Shown one piece after another: positions 44,631 to 55,859 of a DNA stretch of 64,000 bases; within the stretch, counting starts at the first letter, position 1; each line of letters begins with the position of its first letter. The notes under the pieces were generated by a model. It made no database searches and was not told where the DNA came from. It saw only the letters and a list, made by a program, of their open reading frames with translations. Origin of the DNA: Siphonodentalium dalli (Eukaryota; Mollusca; Scaphopoda; Gadilida; Siphonodentaliidae); NCBI GenBank assembly GCA_032622095.1, contig CP136069.1:206016750-206080749 (forward strand), read 5' to 3'. The translations under genes were made by a program, and so were the position numbers.

Positions 44631-47546
44631 TTAAAATAGTGGGTGCTTTTGCCGGGTGGCTGGTCCGGTTTTCCGTTTGGAAAACATGTCGGTAAATGAT
44701 TCTATTAAACGCATATGATACCAATCATGCATGAAAACAGCCGCTTGTACTTTGTGGATGTCGTAGATTTTGAGTATATTTTCTTTTTTAAAGAGAGGTT
44801 CTGTGTGGCTTCTATATTTCTTATTACATATAACTCGTATTGCGCGTTTTTGAAGCATGAAATTTTTTTTGACCGCAGGGACGTGTCCCCATATTTGAAC
44901 ACCGTAGACTAAATGGCTTTGTATTAGAGCATAATATAATGTTTTAAGTGCGCTACCAAGAAAGAAGTGTTTAAATTTATTGATGTGGTATATGGCATTC
45001 ACCATTTTTGAACAAACAGAGGACACGTGTTTTTTGAAAGTCAGGTTTTCATCTATATGGATTCCTAGGAATTTTGTGGGGGATTCGTGCTGAAGATTTC
45101 CTATCTTGTTTAGTTCCGTATTATTTAAGTAAACCTTTATAAAGTTCCATTTGTCATCATTGTTCTCTGGGTGTATCAGCATATAGTTGCTTTTTTAGTA
45201 TTGATCACTAACTTATTGCTACAGCACCAAGCAAATATGTTGCGTAACTCATTATTCACATAACTTTCTACAAGGATGCCATTTTTTCCACCAGTTACTA
45301 GAGTCGTATCGTCCGCGTATGATAAGATATCCATTGTTGTCGAATTTGACATATCGTTAACGTAAATTAAGAAAATTATCGGTCCCAGAATTGATCCCTG
45401 GGGCACTCCACACGTCACTTCCGTCAATTTAGATTTGATACCATTGAGTTCAACATATTGCCTTCTATTTTTCAGGTAGCTCTGAAACCATGAGTATGCT
45501 GTGCCTCGTATACCATAGTGATCTAGTTTATGAAGTAAAATATCGTGATTTATCGTGTCAAATGCTTTTGAGAGGTCGAGAAATAGAGCTAAAGTGGAAT
45601 CTCTTGTCATTTTGTCATTATTTGAGACAACTTGATCGAGGAGGTGTAATACAGGATGGAAGGTTGAATGATTAGGGCGGAAGCCGTATTGGTGTTTATA
45701 AAGTATGTTTTGTTCATTTAAGAAGTCTAGTAATCGTTTATGCATTATTTTTTCGAGAAGTTTAGAGATAGCTGGAAGAATGCTGATAGGTCTGTAGTTG
45801 GAAATTTCATGAGTGGTATTATTTTTTGGGATCGGAACTACTTTAGAAATTTTCATTTTGTCAGGGACTATTCCATGCTCTAAAGACAAGTTAAAAATAT
45901 GTAATAATGCTGGGGCTATTTCCTCAATTGTTTCCTTGATAAGTTTAGTTGATATACCATTGAAATCCCTTGATACTTTCCCTGTCATAGAGAAACATGT
46001 GAGGATGATTTCCTGCATAGAGGTCGGAATTATTTTGAAATTGATGTCGTCTGGTCTGCGGTTATGGAGAAAATCTGTAAAATGAGAGTCATTTTCATGT
46101 TCATTGAGTTGGCTAGTTTCCCGCCCAATTTTTGAGAAAAAGTCATTGAACTTTTCCGATATGAGTTTGGAATTTTCAAGTTCTATTCCGTTTTCGGTAA
46201 ATGTCTTGGGGTTATTATTTGTGTTTCCATTCATCTTCTATGCATCCTTAAGTATTTCCCATGTTTTCTTTAAGTTATTTTTATTTACTTCTAGAATATT
46301 TGTGTAGTATATATTTTTACTCTTTCTGATTAGTTTATTATATAAGGTACGATAACTCAAATATTTATTTACGTTCGTTTCCGTGGGTTTATTTAATTTG
46401 CGTAGATATAGCTGGTTCTTAACAATACTTGACTTAATCAATCCGGATGTCATCCAAGGATTGCGTTTTTATAAATTTTTTGGGTATATGTCGGCTTTTG
46501 ATAGGGAAAGCTAGTTCATATGCATTCATATAGATATCTAAGAAGATTTCATATGCTTGGTCGACACTTCTACAAGATGTGACGGAGTCAAAGGTACACG
46601 ATTTTAAAATATTTTTGAATATAATTATGTTATCAGGACTAAAACTTCTTTGATTAGTGGTTGCTTCGTTATTATTGGTGCTGTTTTGTCTCTTTTGGTT
46701 AGATTCTGAATAAAATATGCCGAAGTGATCGGAAACATCGCATGTGATTATGCCAGATTTACAGTCGCCTTGTAGGTTATTGGTATATATATTATCGATG
46801 AGAGTTCGGGTAGGTTTAGTAATCCTTGGCACGAATCCTCTTGTGAAAATGTTAATTATGAAATCATTCGTTTTTGTATGCGAGTTGAAATTGAGTAGGT
46901 CAATATTAAAGTCTCCTGATATATATCATTTGTGGTTACAAATTTTTTCTAAAATATCGTCGAATTTTTTTTTAAATTGATCAATGTTGGCCTTTGGTGC
47001 GGTATTTGGTCTGTAAACGCAGCCGATTATCCGAGAGTCATTTTTTCCTGGGTTAATTTCCACGAATATTGTTTCTATTACTTGTGGAATAAATTCACTA
47101 AGGTCGGGTCGATTTTTATAGTCAATGGAATCTTTTATGTAAAGGCATACACCACCTCTGCCATCATCGTCGTCAGCTCTGCACTTGAATTCCATAGGGT
47201 GATATCCCGGTATCTGAAAGTACGATGCTTGTCTTATTTTAAATGTTTCAGTTAAAGCAATAACGTCGAATGAATTATTATTCGACTTTAAATCGCATAG
47301 GAGATTACACAAAGAATCGAAATTTGCATTGATGCTTCGACAGTTGAGGCTGAATATTGAAAATTTTGTTTTTTTATTTGATTGATCTATAGTGTCTGAT
47401 GGTGAAATGTATCCACATTCATTGCAGGTATTAATAGCAGAATTTAAATTATCGTCATTTTCCTGTTCCGCTTCGTTCCATTTCATTGTAAAGTTATATT
47501 CATCAGAATCCCGAACCTCACTCAAATTTACGTTAGGTGTAGCCAT
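44631..47546 (-). pseudogene. Near full-length LINE ORF2: APE endonuclease and reverse transcriptase, with two stops and two frameshifts
   Basis: Read on the minus strand. The endonuclease begins at about 47350 (FSIFSLNCRSINANFD), with ALTETFKI, RGGVCLYIKDS, then ISGDFNID just behind an in-frame stop at 46926-46928, and the SDHFGIF motif near 46720. A frameshift near 46440-46453 and an in-frame stop at 46235-46240 precede the RT: NYRPISILPAISKLLEKI, motif A LFLDLSKAFDTINHDIL, GVPQGSILGPIIFLIYVND, and motif C LSYADDTTLV. A second frameshift near 45180 leads to the thumb region (SPTKFLGIHIDENLTFKKH, LKTLYYALIQSHLVYGVQIW, LQKRAIRVICNKKYRSHTEP), ending at 44631. No RNase H is seen. The N-terminal NECGYI segment contains a CxxC. 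APE-type, Jockey/CR1-like. Few lesions, so a fairly young insertion. Confidence 0.88.
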
Positions 47547-47601
47547 GAGTTCCTATAATGGAATGAATGAAATGTATGCCCTCCGCTTCAGAATGAATTA
47601 A

Positions 47602-48050
47602 AGATGTAAGCATGAATATGTATAGTCCGTGCATTGTTACTAGAGCTAACCGTAATATGAAATACATATTATTTTAATAATGTTTTGTATTCGTATTCGG
47701 CGGGTATGTGTTTCTGGTAAGTCCTCGAATGCGTGTCAATCGACGGTCAATGAACATTTCAAACTCCGCTTGTTATTTTCTCATGAAAGTAGTGCCAAAA
47801 ATCGCATATCTGTGATTTGACGTGTAGGCTATCTAATTGACCCACAACGAGGACTTACGTCATAGTTGAAGTAGATAACTCCATAAATATATATGTAGGT
47901 ATATAGACCTATGTGGCTAAATGTATGAGTGTATGCCAATAGTATGTTGAAAATACATGAACAAGAACCTATAATTAATAAAACATGAAGATTCATAAAT
48001 GATTCATTAACCCATACGTGTATAAATGGTATAATTTGTTTTTAAAAGAA
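47602..48050. other. Spacer between two LINEs
   Basis: Includes the probable 5' UTR of the minus-strand LINE; its start is not recognised. No gene. Confidence 0.4.
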
Positions 48051-48053
48051 ATC

Positions 48054-48182
48054 TACTGGACACAAAGTCCCAAACACAAGGCCTCGTCGAGCCTACAAAT
48101 CGGTATCCCTGTAAAGAAGGCTTTATATGGATACCGATCTATAATCTCGACAAAACCCTACCTCCGGGACCTATGTCCAGTA
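48054..48182. repeat. 129-bp imperfect hairpin
   Basis: Successive matching blocks: TACTGGACACAAAGTCCC with GGGACCTATGTCCAGTA, GTCGAG with CTCGAC, and ATCGGTATCC with GGATACCGAT, separated by small internal loops. The tip is about 18 bases. It could be a MITE or a structured RNA; no promoter or neighbouring gene helps to decide. Confidence 0.7.
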
Positions 48183-48509
48183 ACTGTGTCTAAATTCATG
48201 AATTAATTCGTCTTAATGAAGTTGACTTTATTGTGATCGGAATGTTTCGGACCTGACTGTACTGTCACAACATGACCTAATTTAATAATGAAGTTCCTGC
48301 TCGAGATGGTGGAGCACGACTAATTTCTTCCGCGCCTAGCAAAATCGGGTACAAAATGAGTGTAATGAAAAAATACGATATACAAATAGTAACTAATTAC
48401 TGTTGAGTATTATCACGGACAATTCCAATGTACTTAAGAGATTACTGACTTCCGAAACTACGTGAAACCAATATATAATTATCGCTGTTTCCTAATTTCG
48501 TTGTACGGC

Positions 48510-49673
48510 ATGGCCTCATCACTGACATCAGTTTCCACGATTTCAGAATCTAACGAAATGGCACAGGAGAATACTATAAAAGCGACTATGTCAGCACAAG
48601 CTGCATCATTTATTCCTATTCAATCTAATGACTGTCCCCAAGATGTTAAAAAGAGAAAGTCAAAAGATGAAATTTCACCCTTCGAGATCCGGTCACTCAG
48701 ACGAAGAGGATCAGTCGAGGACCTGCAAACATGTGATTATCTACTTGACTGTGACTACGATAGTGATCCAACCATTGTATTATCACAAGGCAGAGGGAGA
48801 CCTCGTCGTCAACAAAAAGTTGGAACCAAAAAGCAACCAACTCTAACAGAACTAATTGATCATGCCATAACCTCTGACAAATTTTGTGAACGGTTGCTTC
48901 CAAAGATTGAAACTACAATAACTAGCAAAATAGGAGCTGACATAGTTAAACTAGTGAATGAAGGTGTTAAAAGGGCAGTAGAGGACGTGCTAAAAAAATT
49001 GCCAGAAACCGTTGAAACAGCAGTCAAGACTGCAATGCAATCAACATCAAGTAATATCGCTGCTCTCAGTAAAGATGTTGAAAATTTGAAAGTCCTGAAC
49101 AGCAAGTTGATGAAACGTATACAGGAAATTGAGGTGGCTCAACTTTCAACCAAAGATGCCGTCGAAGATGCCGAACAGCATGGACGCCAACAAAGCTTAC
49201 GCTTTGTAAATTTTCCAGTTCCTAACCAGCTGAAAAACATTTGGAAGCTGCCTACTGCAGATTTTATATCAAAGTTCTGTAATGAAAAGCTTCAAACTAA
49301 CATTTCGCCTCGCGACATTGCCAGATGTCATCCTCTTGGAACTCCGCGTGACTACACAAACACTCGCAACCAAGAAAAACACTCAGTAGTCAACATTATA
49401 GTTAGATTCACACAGTGGGACGTGAAGGATTTGATATTTAGATCCAAAAAGCTCTTGAAGGGCAAGTCTGATGTTCTTATTTGCGAGGACCTCACCAGTC
49501 GACGACAAGATTTAATGAAATCGCTGGCAAACTTCAAAAAAGAAGAAAAAATTAACTCTTATTGGACCATGGACGGGAAACTGTTCTACAAGTGTAAAGA
49601 AGACTCTAAACCTCTGCGGGTAGATGCCACTAAACCACTTCGCCCTCAAATAGTTGCAGGAAATCGTGCCTAA
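48510..49673 (+). CDS. LINE ORF1 protein, intact (coiled coil and RRM-like domain)
   Basis: The frame is open from 48462; the ATG at 48510 (MASSLTSVSTISESNEMA) is the more likely start, giving 387 residues, with further ATGs close by. The N-terminal part is charged and contains a basic KKRKSKDE patch and a GRGRPRRQQKVGTKK stretch resembling an AT-hook and nuclear signal. Residues about 170-240 have heptad pattern (ALSKDVENLKVLNSKLMKRI) for a trimerising coiled coil. The last third has the RRM and C-terminal fold of L1-type ORF1 proteins: LRFVNFP, DIARCHPLG, VNIIVRF, then DVLICEDLTSRRQDLMKSL. Such proteins bind the element RNA and form the RNP. It lies 600 bp upstream of ORF2 on the same strand. 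No stop or frameshift is seen, unlike its partner ORF. Confidence 0.85.
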   Translation: MASSLTSVSTISESNEMAQENTIKATMSAQAASFIPIQSNDCPQDVKKRKSKDEISPFEIRSLRRRGSVEDLQTCDYLLDCDYDSDPTIVLSQGRGRPRRQQKVGTKKQPTLTELIDHAITSDKFCERLLPKIETTITSKIGADIVKLVNEGVKRAVEDVLKKLPETVETAVKTAMQSTSSNIAALSKDVENLKVLNSKLMKRIQEIEVAQLSTKDAVEDAEQHGRQQSLRFVNFPVPNQLKNIWKLPTADFISKFCNEKLQTNISPRDIARCHPLGTPRDYTNTRNQEKHSVVNIIVRFTQWDVKDLIFRSKKLLKGKSDVLICEDLTSRRQDLMKSLANFKKEEKINSYWTMDGKLFYKCKEDSKPLRVDATKPLRPQIVAGNRA

Positions 49674-50275
49674 ATGATAATACATGTTTTTTGTTGTTGT
49701 TGTAAATATTGATATATGTACTTACAGCTGGGGGAGTCCCCTCACCACACTCAGTGCAGTAAACTTGAGTAATTTCCTGGAGCTTAGGGTGACTAAATTA
49801 CCAAAAATTTTATTTAACAATATTCCACATAATAGTTTCAAGAAAAAATTTAAACAAAATGTTGATGTCATTAAATGATTGTATTCGACTGTTCGTTTTA
49901 CAATAGTTAATAAAATTGAGTCGATGCGACTCATTTGATTTGTCTTGGCATGACAATTAACATGGAATTAAGTTTTTTGTGTGATTGTAGATATTCTCCA
50001 ACTGAACTTTGTGTTTTTGAAAGAACCTTCATTATCGTTAATATAATTTTACAGTATGCCCGATTTGCTGGCTAACCACATGTATTATATAATGCAAGAT
50101 ATGCATATCTGGTACTGTTTCTTCTTTTCTATTGTATCTTATTTCAATTTATACTCCACTTCTACAATATCTCCTTATTTAACTAGAACTGTAACGCTGC
50201 AATGGACCCAGAAAGCCGTAGTCGTCAAATCCCGTATGGTTATAATTAAAATTTGCCTTTTAAACACCATTTCAA
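49674..50275 (+). other. Region between LINE ORF1 and ORF2
   Basis: About 600 bp, AT-rich, with several stops in all frames. Minor frames at 49684-49878 and 50056-50286 are not convincing. For a two-ORF LINE the gap is long, which raises the question of how ORF2 is translated. Confidence 0.45.
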
Positions 50276-53200
50276 ATGGGGGTTAGTCTTCAACAGTACC
50301 GATCAACCATCGGGACATTCCAATTTGTTATCAGCTCAAGTTGTAGGCCGTTGCGATCAAAATGTTTAAATAACTTCCTGATCTCATCTTCTAGCACAGT
50401 ATCTAGATCATTACGATTGGCATTATTTCTCTCCCTATTAATTATAATCAGTGGAAACGTGAAACCAAATCCAGGTCCTAATGGTGCTACGTCACAAAAC
50501 GAAATACATACTCTATCAGTATTCCACTTGAATATTCGAAGTATCAGGTACAAACTCGAAAAGATAGCCGATTTTATCTCAGACTACGACATAATTTGTT
50601 TTACGGAAACTCATATCGATAACAACTTTCTTTCATTAGAATTAAAACTCAACCATTTCTCAGACCCTGTCAGATCAAATGGCTCAAGTCACGGCGGAGG
50701 TATAGCAGTGTACTTTGCTGAGCATATTTTGTACGACCGTTTATCGTGCTTGGAATTCGACGATTCTCTAATGTGGTTTAGATTACTTTCCAAAAACTCC
50801 GGCTACCTCATTTGTGTGTCTTACCGTTCTGATCAATTTTGTAACCGGGATTATTGGAATCTTCTAAACACATCAGTGTTTGAGGCACTTGACCTTAACA
50901 TGCCGATTATATTGATGGGGGATTTTAATTCTAACGCTCTTGACCCATCGTCGGTAATTTCGTCTTTGATAGATTATTATAGCTTTCGTAACCTAATCAC
51001 GTCACCTACCAGGGTTACCTCGACCACAAGTAACCTGTTAGACCCAATAATTGTCACTGATAATATAGTGAGTCATTACTCTGAAGTAGTAAATCTAGGT
51101 GTCTCGGATCACTACGCAGTGGTAGCAATATTAAAGTATGACTATGGACCCAACACATGTTATTACCGAACAGTGAGAAATTATGCTAATGCTGACTTTG
51201 TTCGAGCTAGGAGCCTGATAGATAACGCAGACTGGTCACAATGTTATATACCTAACATCGATTCTGCTGTCCAATATTTTACTTCTAAATTTCTAGGTAT
51301 AATGGATGAAACTGTTCCAAAGACCAGAGCCTTAATCAGACAAAAAGACAAACACTGGTTCAATTCAGAGCTTCGCACTATGCTTAGAAAAAGGGACCGT
51401 GCACGCAAGAAAGCGCTTAAATCTAAGAAAGAATCAGATTGGACTAAATTTAAACAAATTAGGAACACCCTCAACAATATGAAAAAATTTGCAAAAAATA
51501 ACCACGAGGAAACGCTTCTGACGGACATAAAAAATCAACCATCTGTGAAATATTTTTAGCCCTCTGTTAAAGAAATTTTAAATACAAACACAAAAGCTGC
51601 AATTCCTCCTTTATGCGACGGTACTGGCACACTGATGTACGAAGATGTTGACAAAGCCACCCTTCTCAACTATGCATTCATTGAAAATTCTAACTTGGAC
51701 GATACTCTCTGCAATTTGCCACCCTTCAGGAAATTATGTGAATCCAATATCTCCGAAATAGAATTGAAAACGGAAGATATCGAGGAGGCTATACGGTCCA
51801 TGAAACCGAACAAAGCATCAGGGCACGACGGAATAACTGTCAGAATGCTACAAGGAACACTTCCATCTATTGCTACACCCCTTTTGAAACTTTTCAAATT
51901 GTCACTTAACTGTGAAATATTTCCCAGCGAGTGGAAGAAAGCAAATGTGATACCGATCTATAAAAAGAATGAACGCTCTGATCCCAATAATTACCGCCCT
52001 ATTTCACTTCTTCCCTGCCTGGCAAAGATTTTTGAGAAAGTTACCCTTAAATACTTAAATGTTCACTTCACTGAAAATAATTTACTATATCGGTATCAAG
52101 CTGGTTTTACGCCAGGGCACTGTACGTCTCTGCAGTTGATTGAATTGTATCACTCATTTTGTCAGGCCCTGGATGAATATTCGGCAACAAGTGCAGTATT
52201 TTGCGATATTTCAAAAGCATTTGAAAGGGTCTGGCACAGAGGACTGATTTTTAAACTCAAACAGTATGGAGTAAATGGGAAATTGCTTAACTGGCTGGAA
52301 AGTTATCTCAATGGTCGTCAACAACGCGTTCTCATTAATAACTCATTTTCTAAATACGATCGCCTTATGTCAGGAGTGCCCCAGGGGTCAATCCTAGGTC
52401 CTTTTTTATTTTTAACTTACATTAACGACCTCTCTAAAGTTATTAATTCATCTACTCGCATGTACGCCGATGACACCTGCTTTTTCAGCGTTCAACCGAC
52501 TTTAAATGATTGTGCAAATGCACTAACTGAAGATATCGGCAGGGTGCACAAGTGGTCTAGGCAATGGTTGGTGACATTTAATCCAAACAAAACCAAGTCT
52601 ATGTCATTTTCTTTCGTCGAAAATTCAGATATTCTCGAATTAGAACTTGATAACCAGGAGATAGAGCAAGTCTCACACCACAAACACCTGGGGATAACTC
52701 TATAATCAAACCTAAAATGGGATATCCAAATAAATGACATCTGTAAACGAGTTTCTTCTCGTATAGCACAGCTCCGTAAAATAAAATTTTTAGTTAACAG
52801 AGAAATTCTTGATCTTATGTATAAAACATATATTTTACCTCTAATGGAATATGGTGATGTAGTCTGGAGCAATGCTCCTGACAATCTTTTGGACAAATTA
52901 GAGCGATTACAGATAGAGGCCGGTCTCATTGTTACTGGCCTTACGCGATCAGCCTCATCTGACAGGGTGTTAATAGAAACTGGTTGGACCAAACTCAAAG
53001 AAAGACGAAAAATGCACAAATTACGTATATGGCATAAAACAATTGATGGGAAATCTCCAAAATACCTAACATCTTTGATACCTAAAACTTCTGGTGAATT
53101 GACCGATTACACTCTTAGAAACCCTCTATGGATGAGACATAACACATGAGATCATCCTTTGTTCCGTCTATGATCTCGGAATGGAACACTGCCACCACGA

Positions 53201-53625
53201 AAGTAGAGGGCGAACTCAATAAAAACACAGTGCTTGCCAAAATGTATACTGCTTGCAGAGCTACAGTAGATATTCCGAAACCACCACCATACTATAAAAC
53301 CGGACAACGGAAATTGAACGTATTACAATGTAGATTACGAAATAATTGTAGTGACCTCAATTTTGATAAACAAAGGAATCATATTGCCGACATCTCATTT
53401 TGCCAATGCAGTCATCATTGTGAAGACGCATATCATTATTTTTTACAGTGTACTTTATACAACCTAGCCAGGCAATTAATGCTGGGAAAATTTACTAGAT
53501 CGAATATCCATGTTACTTCTGTAATTGACCTGTTATTCGGTATACCAAAGATGAGCAATGAATTAAATAGTCGTTTATTTGAAATAGTACAATCTTATAT
53601 TTCGACATCTGATCGTTTCATCTGA
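50276..53625 (+). pseudogene. LINE ORF2: 2A-like N-terminus, APE endonuclease, reverse transcriptase; two stops and one frameshift
   Basis: ATG at 50276. Residues 47-60 are hydrophobic (LRLALFLSLLIIIS), followed by GNVKPNPGPNG, a degenerate 2A-type motif. Endonuclease motifs: FHLNIRSIRYKL, CFTETHID, HGGGIAVYF, MGDFNSNALDPSS, GVSDHYAVV. The frame is interrupted by TAG at 51557-51559 and continues unchanged into the RT: NKASGHDGITVRML, NYRPISLLPCLAKIFEKV, motif A FCDISKAFERVWHRGL, GVPQGSILGPFLFLTYIND, motif C MYADDTCFF. TAA at 52703-52705 is again in frame, and a frameshift near 53110-53150 leads to the last part, with a cysteine/histidine cluster (FCQCSHHCEDAYHYFLQC). The frame is otherwise intact over 3.3 kb, so the copy is young but inactive. 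Confidence 0.9.
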
Positions 53626-53639
53626 GGCCTAACACGAGC

Positions 53640-53668
53640 GCAATAATAATAATAATAATAATAATAAC
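53640..53668 (+). repeat. AAT microsatellite, 3' tail of the LINE
   Basis: CAATAATAATAATAATAATA and onward directly follow the short 3' UTR after ORF2. Non-poly(A), microsatellite-type tails are usual for CR1/L2-like LINEs. An ATTCCATGGAATCAG palindrome follows in the flank. Confidence 0.8.
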
Positions 53669-53669
53669 T

Positions 53670-54340
53670 AGAGGTCAGATTCCATGGAATCAGATATACT
53701 TCCATGGTATCCCATCCCATCCCATGTGAGTGTTATGCGTATATGTGTATTCCTCTTCATGCGAATGCATATTGGTGCTTAATGATCCGATGGTGGACTT
53801 GCATTGACATTTCTAAATAATAAATATACTCCAAATGTGTATGTCATGATGATTAATGACTCTCTAATGCATCATGGTCCTGACCAACTGAGTCACCATT
53901 CACCCAACCAATTAGTTAATTTGTATTCAGTAGGGATACATTTTATGGCTAATTATAACCGCTCCCCTGGATGCCCAAATCCTGTTCAACGGTCACGAAA
54001 TTTGGTGTGCCTGATTATAGAGTAATCGGCATGTATATATATCAAAAGGGTGCAAATCATATTAATGTAAAATAACTCCGTTATATCGCATTTAGTGGAT
54101 AGTACTTTCAGTTTCGGATTCAGAATTGTTTGTTTTAATGGAAGAGGAAAGACCGCTTATCAATTAATTCAAAGCGTCATCGCCACACTATACCCATTAA
54201 CTTCTTTGTAATAGAGTTAACAGTAATCAAGATATAACTATATCACAATCGATAATGTCATCTGAGTGCTTTCCCGTCCGTTTTAAAACTAATGGTGATC
54301 GTATATATACTACCAAACACATGCATTGTTCAAAATATAA
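53670..54340. other. Spacer, nothing recognised
   Basis: CCCATCCCATCCCAT occurs at 53710-53724. No supported gene. Confidence 0.45.
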
Positions 54341-54344
54341 AACA

Positions 54345-55680
54345 CTAGTTTGAGTAGATTCGCGATTTTCCATTGTTTCGCGCTCTCCTCGGGCAGGTTA
54401 CTTTCATGGTAGAGCAGTAAATCTTTGGGGGCGTATCTATGGTATATCGTTGTACCTGCTCGTGCATTAGCTTGCTCCTTGATAAACCCGTTTGCATTTG
54501 GCATCAATAATAGTGCGGTTGAATTTGAGTAATATATTTCACCCGTTAACAATGTTACGCGCTACCAGGATTAAACGGTCCACTCTAAAACTTATCAATC
54601 GTTCGAAAGTTGCACCTGGATACTGCTGACCACGTCAACAAATTTTTGTGTCAAAGTTTGATTTTTTAAGTAATTTTCCACATTTGTTTCCGGTGGAATT
54701 TGCCAAGTCTGAACCCACCCGACGCAAGCACTCCGCTGAGCATACATCTTGGAGACGTACCTACAGTATACCGACGTACATGCTCCTGCATTAAACTAGA
54801 TCTTTATTTACACGTTTGGATTTGGGGCTACAATTAGGTTAGTGATAGACTACTTAAGTATAAATATTTATATTATACTAGCAGGGTGACCCGACTTTGT
54901 CCGTGCTGTTTACCCTATTGACAATTTTGAAGGTCAAGGTCAGGTCGGGGTCTCGATTTGACCCGTGTAAAACATGCCCACGACAAAATTAGCCCTATGT
55001 ATCAATTTCATCAAAATCCCGTCCAAAGGCGCGATTTGACCTTGAATTGACCATTTTAAAGGTCAAGGTCAGGTCGGGGACACAATTTTACCGGTCCAAA
55101 AACGTACCCATAGGTATCAAATTTCGTGGAAATCCATCCGTTTTACACGATTTGACATTGAATTGACCATTTTTAAAGTCATGGCCAGGTCGAGGTCAAA
55201 ACACTCCCCGGACAAAAGAACCCTATATATCAAATTTCGTCGAAATCCGTCCGGCAGTTTTCCCGGCCATACCTAACAGACAAACAGACAGAAGTCCCAA
55301 AATATGTAGTAGATAGCGTTGTCACGAGTAAACCGATCCATCTGAATATTCGAAAATGGCACTTTAGATGCGCGTGAAAACTACCCATCAGATGTACTCG
55401 TCAAAATGTTTTTATCTCGATGTTTGAATTTTGCCCCTTTGCGATTTTCGGTGGAATTTACCAAAAGTCTCAACCCACCCCATCTTGCATTCTCCGTTGG
55501 GTAGGTTACTTTTAAAGTATAGCTGTCAAGATTTGGGGGGGGGGCGTGAATAGAATATCCAAATGTACCTGCTTCGGCATTACCTTGCTCTTTAATTAGC
55601 CCTTTTGGATTTGGTGGGAAGAATAGGTGTATTTTCCCGTTCCCCGTATAGCGGAAAGGGGTATATATAGTAACGCATTT
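54345..55680 (-). repeat. Three diverged copies of a dispersed repeat (54345-54545, 54670-54840, 55430-55680)
   Basis: Shared phrases on the plus strand: GGGCAGGTTACTTTCATGGT / GGGTAGGTTACTTTTAAAGT, then GTACCTGC.CGTGCATTA, CTTGCTCCTTGATAAACCCG / CTTGCTCTTTAATTAGCCC, and GATTTTCGGTGGAATTTACC. Minus-strand translations of the first and third copies also look alike (GFIKEQANARAGT and GLIKEQGNAEAGT), so a decayed coding sequence is possible, but no family is recognised. The fifth Helitron-like copy sits between copies two and three. Confidence 0.5.
54878..55313 (-). mobile_element. Helitron-like element, dispersed fifth copy
   Basis: A solitary 436-bp member of the same family, reversed. On the minus strand it begins TCTACTACATATTTTGGG after an A and ends GTCGGGTCACCCTGCTAG before a T. 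Because it lies 45 kb from the array in unrelated sequence, it fixes both ends independently: 5' TC, 3' CTAG, A/T insertion. It has three internal modules with TCAAGGTCAGGTCG-type sequence and a short CAGACAAACAGACAG in place of the GT microsatellite. Confidence 0.65.
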
Positions 55681-55763
55681 CAATCAGTTTGGATATAAAG
55701 TTTAAATATACACAGTTATATGCCTATATATTTAATACTAATATATTTTCTTATATATTAACA

Positions 55764-55842
55764 GCGCAGTGCGTAGCCGAGTGGTGAGAGCGTCAAACCT
55801 TCAGTTTGTGTTTTATTGCGACGTGAGTTCGAATCCCGTCAA
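55764..55842 (+). repeat. tRNA-like sequence or SINE remnant
   Basis: TAGCCGAGTGG (55774-55784) fits the polymerase III A-box and AGTTCGAATCC (55826-55836) the B-box, at a distance allowing a long variable arm as in tRNA-Leu or tRNA-Ser. An anticodon-like stem CAAA..TTTG is present, but the base before the would-be anticodon is not T, and acceptor and T stems pair poorly. It is more likely a tRNA-derived SINE or pseudogene than a functional tRNA. Confidence 0.5.
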
Positions 55843-55859
55843 ATTATCTACTATCTTTT

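Noticed and set aside
51557-51559. TAG in LINE ORF2 as a programmed readthrough site
   Set aside because: The context (TTT TAG CCC) lacks known readthrough signals, and a second unrelated stop and a frameshift follow; ordinary mutation is simpler.
55764-55842. Functional tRNA gene
   Set aside because: A- and B-boxes fit, but the base before the anticodon is not T, and acceptor and T-arm pairing is poor; it is annotated as a SINE or tRNA remnant.
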